From Thermoprotei archaeon (GTDB taxonomy: Archaea > Thermoproteota > Thermoprotei_A > Sulfolobales > NBVN01): a stretch of DNA of 8,347 bases. Where the stretch lies: assembly GCA_003661745.1 (NCBI GenBank), contig QMWS01000025.1, positions 1 to 8,347 on the forward strand, in the 5' to 3' direction. Made by a program: the position numbers and the translations under genes. Within the stretch, counting starts at the first letter, position 1, and every line of letters begins with the position of its first letter. Below, one piece after another: positions 5,819-8,347 of this stretch. The notes under the pieces were generated by a model. The model made no database searches. It was not told the origin of the DNA and saw nothing but the letters and a program-made list of their open reading frames with translations.

Positions 5819-6733
5819 TTAATAATCCTTAGCTTCCTTGTGCTTAATTAACTCCCTGAATTTCTCTAGCTCACCTTCCTTCATTCTATAAAATCTCCCC
5901 TCGTCAGGAAATACACCATTCTCTACCTCAACCTTAAATGCTGAAAGGGCATCCATAAGGAGTTCGTAAGCTTGTGCGTACTTCTTAACGAAGGGTGGTG
6001 GTTCTGGATTGAGGCCGACAATGTCATGGAAGACAAGTATTTGTCCGTCACAGTAGGGACCTGAACCAATACATATTGTCGGTATCCTTAACCTCTTAGT
6101 TATCTCAGCTGCAACTTCAGCTGCAGTAAATTCGATAATTACAGCGAATGCTCCTGCTTCCTCTAGCGCCTTAGCATCATCCAGTATTTTTACTGCATCT
6201 TCAGCACACTTCCCCCTCAGCTTGTAGCCCCCTAATACTAGGTGCCTCTGCGGGTTGAGGCCTATATGCCCCATTACAGGTATTCCTGCATTAACCAGCG
6301 CTTTGACGGTATCCGCTATCTCCACACCGCCTTCGAGCTTTACCGCGCCAGCACCTAATTTAATTAGCTTTCCCGCATTCCTTAACGCCTCCTCCTTACT
6401 TATCTCGTAAGACATGAACGGCATATCAGCTACTACCAAAGCTCTCGGATTCGCATTGAGTACTGCCTTAGTGTGATGTGCTATTTCGTCTATAGTAACA
6501 GATAACGTCGATTTGTAGCCCATGACAACCATACCTAGGGAGTCCCCCACCAATATACCGTCAACACCCACTTCATCAGCTATTCGCGCTTGGAAGTAAT
6601 CATACGCTGTAACCATAACTATCCTCTTGCCCTGCTTCTTCATTTTTATAAAGTGATACGGCAGTATCTTTCCTTCTTTCTCCTCTCCCCCCACAGTAAC
6701 CACTAAGCTAAATTGGTGACTGAGGTAATTCAA
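5819..6733 (-). CDS. panB: Ketopantoate hydroxymethyltransferase
   Basis: PanB transfers a hydroxymethyl group from methylenetetrahydrofolate (or an archaeal pterin equivalent) to 2-ketoisovalerate, giving ketopantoate. The TIM-barrel signature is complete: VTAYDYFQARIADEVGVDG (41-59), GDSLGMVVMGY with metal ligand D64, VADMPF with D103, KLEGG (K132, E134), MGHIGLNPQ with H156, the catalytic glutamate in IIEFTAAE (E201) and CIGSGPYCDGQILVFHD (221-237). Bacterial enzymes usually read ECVP at the catalytic glutamate, so EFTA is a local variant. The TTG at 6733 gives 304 residues, some 20 more at the N-terminus than usual. In-frame GTG codons at 6703 and 6694 are alternatives; ATG 6643 (M31) would cut into the first conserved helix. 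It follows panE with a 21-bp gap, so the two are probably one operon. Confidence 0.94.
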   Translation of the reverse strand: MNYLSHQFSLVVTVGGEEKEGKILPYHFIKMKKQGKRIVMVTAYDYFQARIADEVGVDGILVGDSLGMVVMGYKSTLSVTIDEIAHHTKAVLNANPRALVVADMPFMSYEISKEEALRNAGKLIKLGAGAVKLEGGVEIADTVKALVNAGIPVMGHIGLNPQRHLVLGGYKLRGKCAEDAVKILDDAKALEEAGAFAVIIEFTAAEVAAEITKRLRIPTICIGSGPYCDGQILVFHDIVGLNPEPPPFVKKYAQAYELLMDALSAFKVEVENGVFPDEGRFYRMKEGELEKFRELIKHKEAKDY

Positions 6734-6754
6734 GTTATTGTCTACTTACCTTAC

Positions 6755-7732
6755 CTAGTCTTCGGCTACTGACTGAGAGCTAGCCTCTAGCGACTTAATA
6801 ATGTACGTAAGTACCTGATTAATGACTGCCCTCACACCTACCCTCCTCCCAACCTCAACTATGGCGGCATTTATGTAATCTATCTCGGTCCGCTTTCCCT
6901 TAATTATGTCTTGATACATTGACGAGTAGTTATCTCTTGTGTGGTAAGCAACATTAAGTAATTCTACGAGAGGATTTCGCGGAAGGTTAATCTTTGCTGC
7001 TTTACTAACTAACCAACCTTCAAGGACTGTCTTAGATGCTAGCTTAGCGGCTAGTGGATCTTCAATTATTATTGAGTTCTTAGCTTTCAGAATAGCTGTT
7101 ATTGGGTTTATAGCTGAGTTAACAATAAGCTTTAACCATCTGTAGCCTTCAACATCCTTAACTACCCTAACATCCAGTAAGTGCAAGAGCTTGGCCACTT
7201 CCCCAAGCTTAGGTGAAGCGTCTCTACAGCGCTGACCCATGTAGCTCCTCCCGTAGCCTGCCAAGACGTATGTCACATCGTCAACTTCATATACGCCCGC
7301 ATTTAAAATTAGGGCAGCTGCTCTCTCCTTACCAAGCATTCTCTCTAGGTACTCCAGGGAGCCTAAGCCGTTCTGGCACGATATAGCGATGCAACTATCA
7401 TTAAGCAAGGGTAAAACACTTAAGAGAGCGTCCTTAAAATCATAGGCCTTAGTTGCGATAAATACTACATCCAAGAACTTCTCCGGAAGCTCGTCATACG
7501 TTACGTGGTGAGCCTTTATACGGTACTCCTTATCGCTGCCGAGCTCTCTTGCCACATCCCTTATTAAGATTTTCAGGCCCTTCTCAAGTCTCTTCTGCTT
7601 CTTATTGTTATCTCTGTAGATAATGTAAGGCACAACACCACTTGCATTGAGGGCGTAGGCTAGTAAAGTACCTACGGCACCGCCACCTACTATACCTACC
7701 TTAAATCCTGCTCTCACAGCCGAGGACACCAC
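6755..7732 (-). CDS. panE: Ketopantoate reductase
   Basis: PanE reduces ketopantoate to pantoate with NAD(P)H. The Rossmann loop is VGIVGGGAVGTLLA (12-25), typical of the family. TKAYD (94-98) and CQNGLG (119-124) complete the cofactor domain. The C-terminal helical domain has the catalytic lysine in YRWLKLIVNSAINPITA (K201, N205, N209) and the substrate block NYSSMYQDI followed by RTEIDYINA (268-289). At 325 residues it is slightly longer than the usual 290-310. Two adjacent GTG codons open the frame (7732 and 7729) and a third lies at residue 6, so the exact start is open. A TATA box 30 nt upstream favours a nearly leaderless message from 7732. The archaeal enzyme in Thermococcus is the point of feedback inhibition by CoA; whether that holds here cannot be read from sequence alone. 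Confidence 0.93.
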   Translation of the reverse strand: MVSSAVRAGFKVGIVGGGAVGTLLAYALNASGVVPYIIYRDNNKKQKRLEKGLKILIRDVARELGSDKEYRIKAHHVTYDELPEKFLDVVFIATKAYDFKDALLSVLPLLNDSCIAISCQNGLGSLEYLERMLGKERAAALILNAGVYEVDDVTYVLAGYGRSYMGQRCRDASPKLGEVAKLLHLLDVRVVKDVEGYRWLKLIVNSAINPITAILKAKNSIIIEDPLAAKLASKTVLEGWLVSKAAKINLPRNPLVELLNVAYHTRDNYSSMYQDIIKGKRTEIDYINAAIVEVGRRVGVRAVINQVLTYIIKSLEASSQSVAED

Positions 7733-7741
7733 GCCCTACTT

Positions 7742-7767
7742 AACACTGTGTTCTTCATCTTTAAACC
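7742..7767 (-). promoter_or_regulatory. panE-panB promoter with a palindrome near the transcription start
   Basis: On the minus strand GGTTTAAAG (7767-7759) is a good TATA box, predicting transcription starting near 7736, just before the GTG at 7732. Between box and start lies a perfect palindrome AACAC-T-GTGTT (7742-7752), placed where a bound protein would block initiation. Confidence 0.45.
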
Positions 7768-7823
7768 GCTAAGCCATAGCTGTTGCCGCAAGAAATAAAG
7801 CTAAGAGGTCCCGAATAAGGCTG

Positions 7824-8347
7824 TTACCCACTCTCACGTAAGCGCTCTACCGCTACATTCTTCGCTTCTAGAACATAGCTTGAGGTACTACCTAATCTCA
7901 TTTTCCTTAGTAGCTCGCCTATTAGCTTCATAAGGAAAACACACTTCCTTATGAAGTCCTTGTACCTGTTTTCGTATTTCTGAGCCTCCTTCATCACCTT
8001 AGCTATAGTCGGTAGCTCCTCAACAACTATTTGTTTTATTCTGTTCTTCTCTGCTACCGATAGCCTGCTCTTCGAGTACATCGCCTTTACTTCATTCAGG
8101 AGCCTATCAATGTCGATTACGTCAATCTGAAGACTCAGAACGTAATGTTCAGGATCCTCTATGAGGTCTTCATTATCCCCTTCAAAGTATCTTATAGCCT
8201 CCTTAACCGCAGTAATGTCTGAGAACCTCCACCACCTCTGCGTAGCTGACCTATACACGGTCTCAATTATTCCATAGTCACGCTCCATTATCCTGAGTAG
8301 CTGGCTCGGATTGTACGTAATACCCCACTCCTTGAGCTTCCTAATCA
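7824..8347 (-). CDS. Unrecognised charged helical protein, 5' part missing at window edge
   Basis: The frame is open from the right edge to the TAA at 7824-7826, at least 174 residues. The ATG at 8288 is probably internal: no ribosome site precedes it, and the residues encoded upstream (KLKEWGITYNPSQLLRIM) continue smoothly as protein. The first part, with NPSQLLRIMERDYGIIETVY followed by QRWWRFSD, looks like the end of a winged helix-turn-helix domain with a conserved aromatic pair. From about residue 60 the protein is long, charged and helical (for example RLLNEVKAMYSK, MKEAQKYENRYKDFIRK, LMKLIGELLRKMRLG), suggesting a coiled coil or helical bundle. I do not recognise a named family. It may be DNA-binding, by analogy with crenarchaeal wHTH-coiled-coil proteins. 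It lies 91 bp upstream of panE in the same direction. Confidence 0.7.
   Translation of the reverse strand, partial: IRKLKEWGITYNPSQLLRIMERDYGIIETVYRSATQRWWRFSDITAVKEAIRYFEGDNEDLIEDPEHYVLSLQIDVIDIDRLLNEVKAMYSKSRLSVAEKNRIKQIVVEELPTIAKVMKEAQKYENRYKDFIRKCVFLMKLIGELLRKMRLGSTSSYVLEAKNVAVERLRESG

Noticed and set aside
7783..7791. Short inverted repeat TTGC-C-GCAA as a terminator hairpin
   Set aside because: A 4-bp stem with a one-base loop cannot form a useful hairpin and is expected by chance.
8286..8288. ATG at 8288 as the start of the right-edge gene
   Set aside because: No ribosome site precedes it and the frame stays open with protein-like residues to the window edge, so the gene is better treated as partial.
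1..8347. CRISPR arrays, tRNA or rRNA genes, C/D box RNAs, insertion sequences, defence systems
   Set aside because: I saw no regularly spaced repeats, tRNA-like folds, paired C and D boxes in the gaps, transposase motifs or terminal repeats, and no defence-type proteins.

Overview
The window looks like an ordinary chromosomal segment of a thermophilic crenarchaeon (Thermoproteota, perhaps a Desulfurococcales-like lineage; the lower rank is a guess). The reasons are archaeal-type coenzyme A genes, TATA-type promoters 25-30 nt ahead of start codons, several apparently leaderless or TTG/GTG starts, heavy use of AGG/AGA and ATA codons, and an N-acetyltransferase that closely resembles the Sulfolobus Ard1 protein as I remember it. 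There are no rRNA or tRNA genes, CRISPR arrays, insertion sequences or other mobile elements that I can see.

Layout. Positions 1-288 (minus) hold the start of a small winged-helix-like protein that runs off the left edge. It is divergent from an unrecognised protein of about 101 residues (425-730). Next come a winged-helix/phosphoribosyltransferase fusion of the GfcR type (806-1513) and a calcineurin-like phosphoesterase with a degraded active site (1612-2244). The phosphoesterase converges with an Ard1/RimI-type N-terminal acetyltransferase (2289-2777, minus).

From 2835 to 7732 lies a dense coenzyme A block: coaBC and pantoate kinase overlapping by ATGA, then phosphopantothenate synthetase with its own promoter, all on plus. 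Facing them on minus is a panE-panB pair. The right edge (7824-8347, minus) carries the C-terminal part of an unrecognised charged, helical protein.

How the genes work together. PanB makes ketopantoate from 2-ketoisovalerate. PanE reduces it to pantoate. Pantoate kinase and phosphopantothenate synthetase then make 4'-phosphopantothenate by the archaeal order of reactions, with phosphorylation before condensation with beta-alanine. CoaBC adds cysteine and decarboxylates to 4'-phosphopantetheine. So five genes cover the pathway from ketoisovalerate to phosphopantetheine. Only the beta-alanine supply and the last two steps (PPAT, dephospho-CoA kinase) are missing here. I found no convincing new biological system. 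The points most worth a second look are the degenerate phosphoesterase, the PRPP-motif regulator with its unknown small neighbour, candidate operators overlapping two promoters, and the 1-bp convergent junction inside the CoA block.
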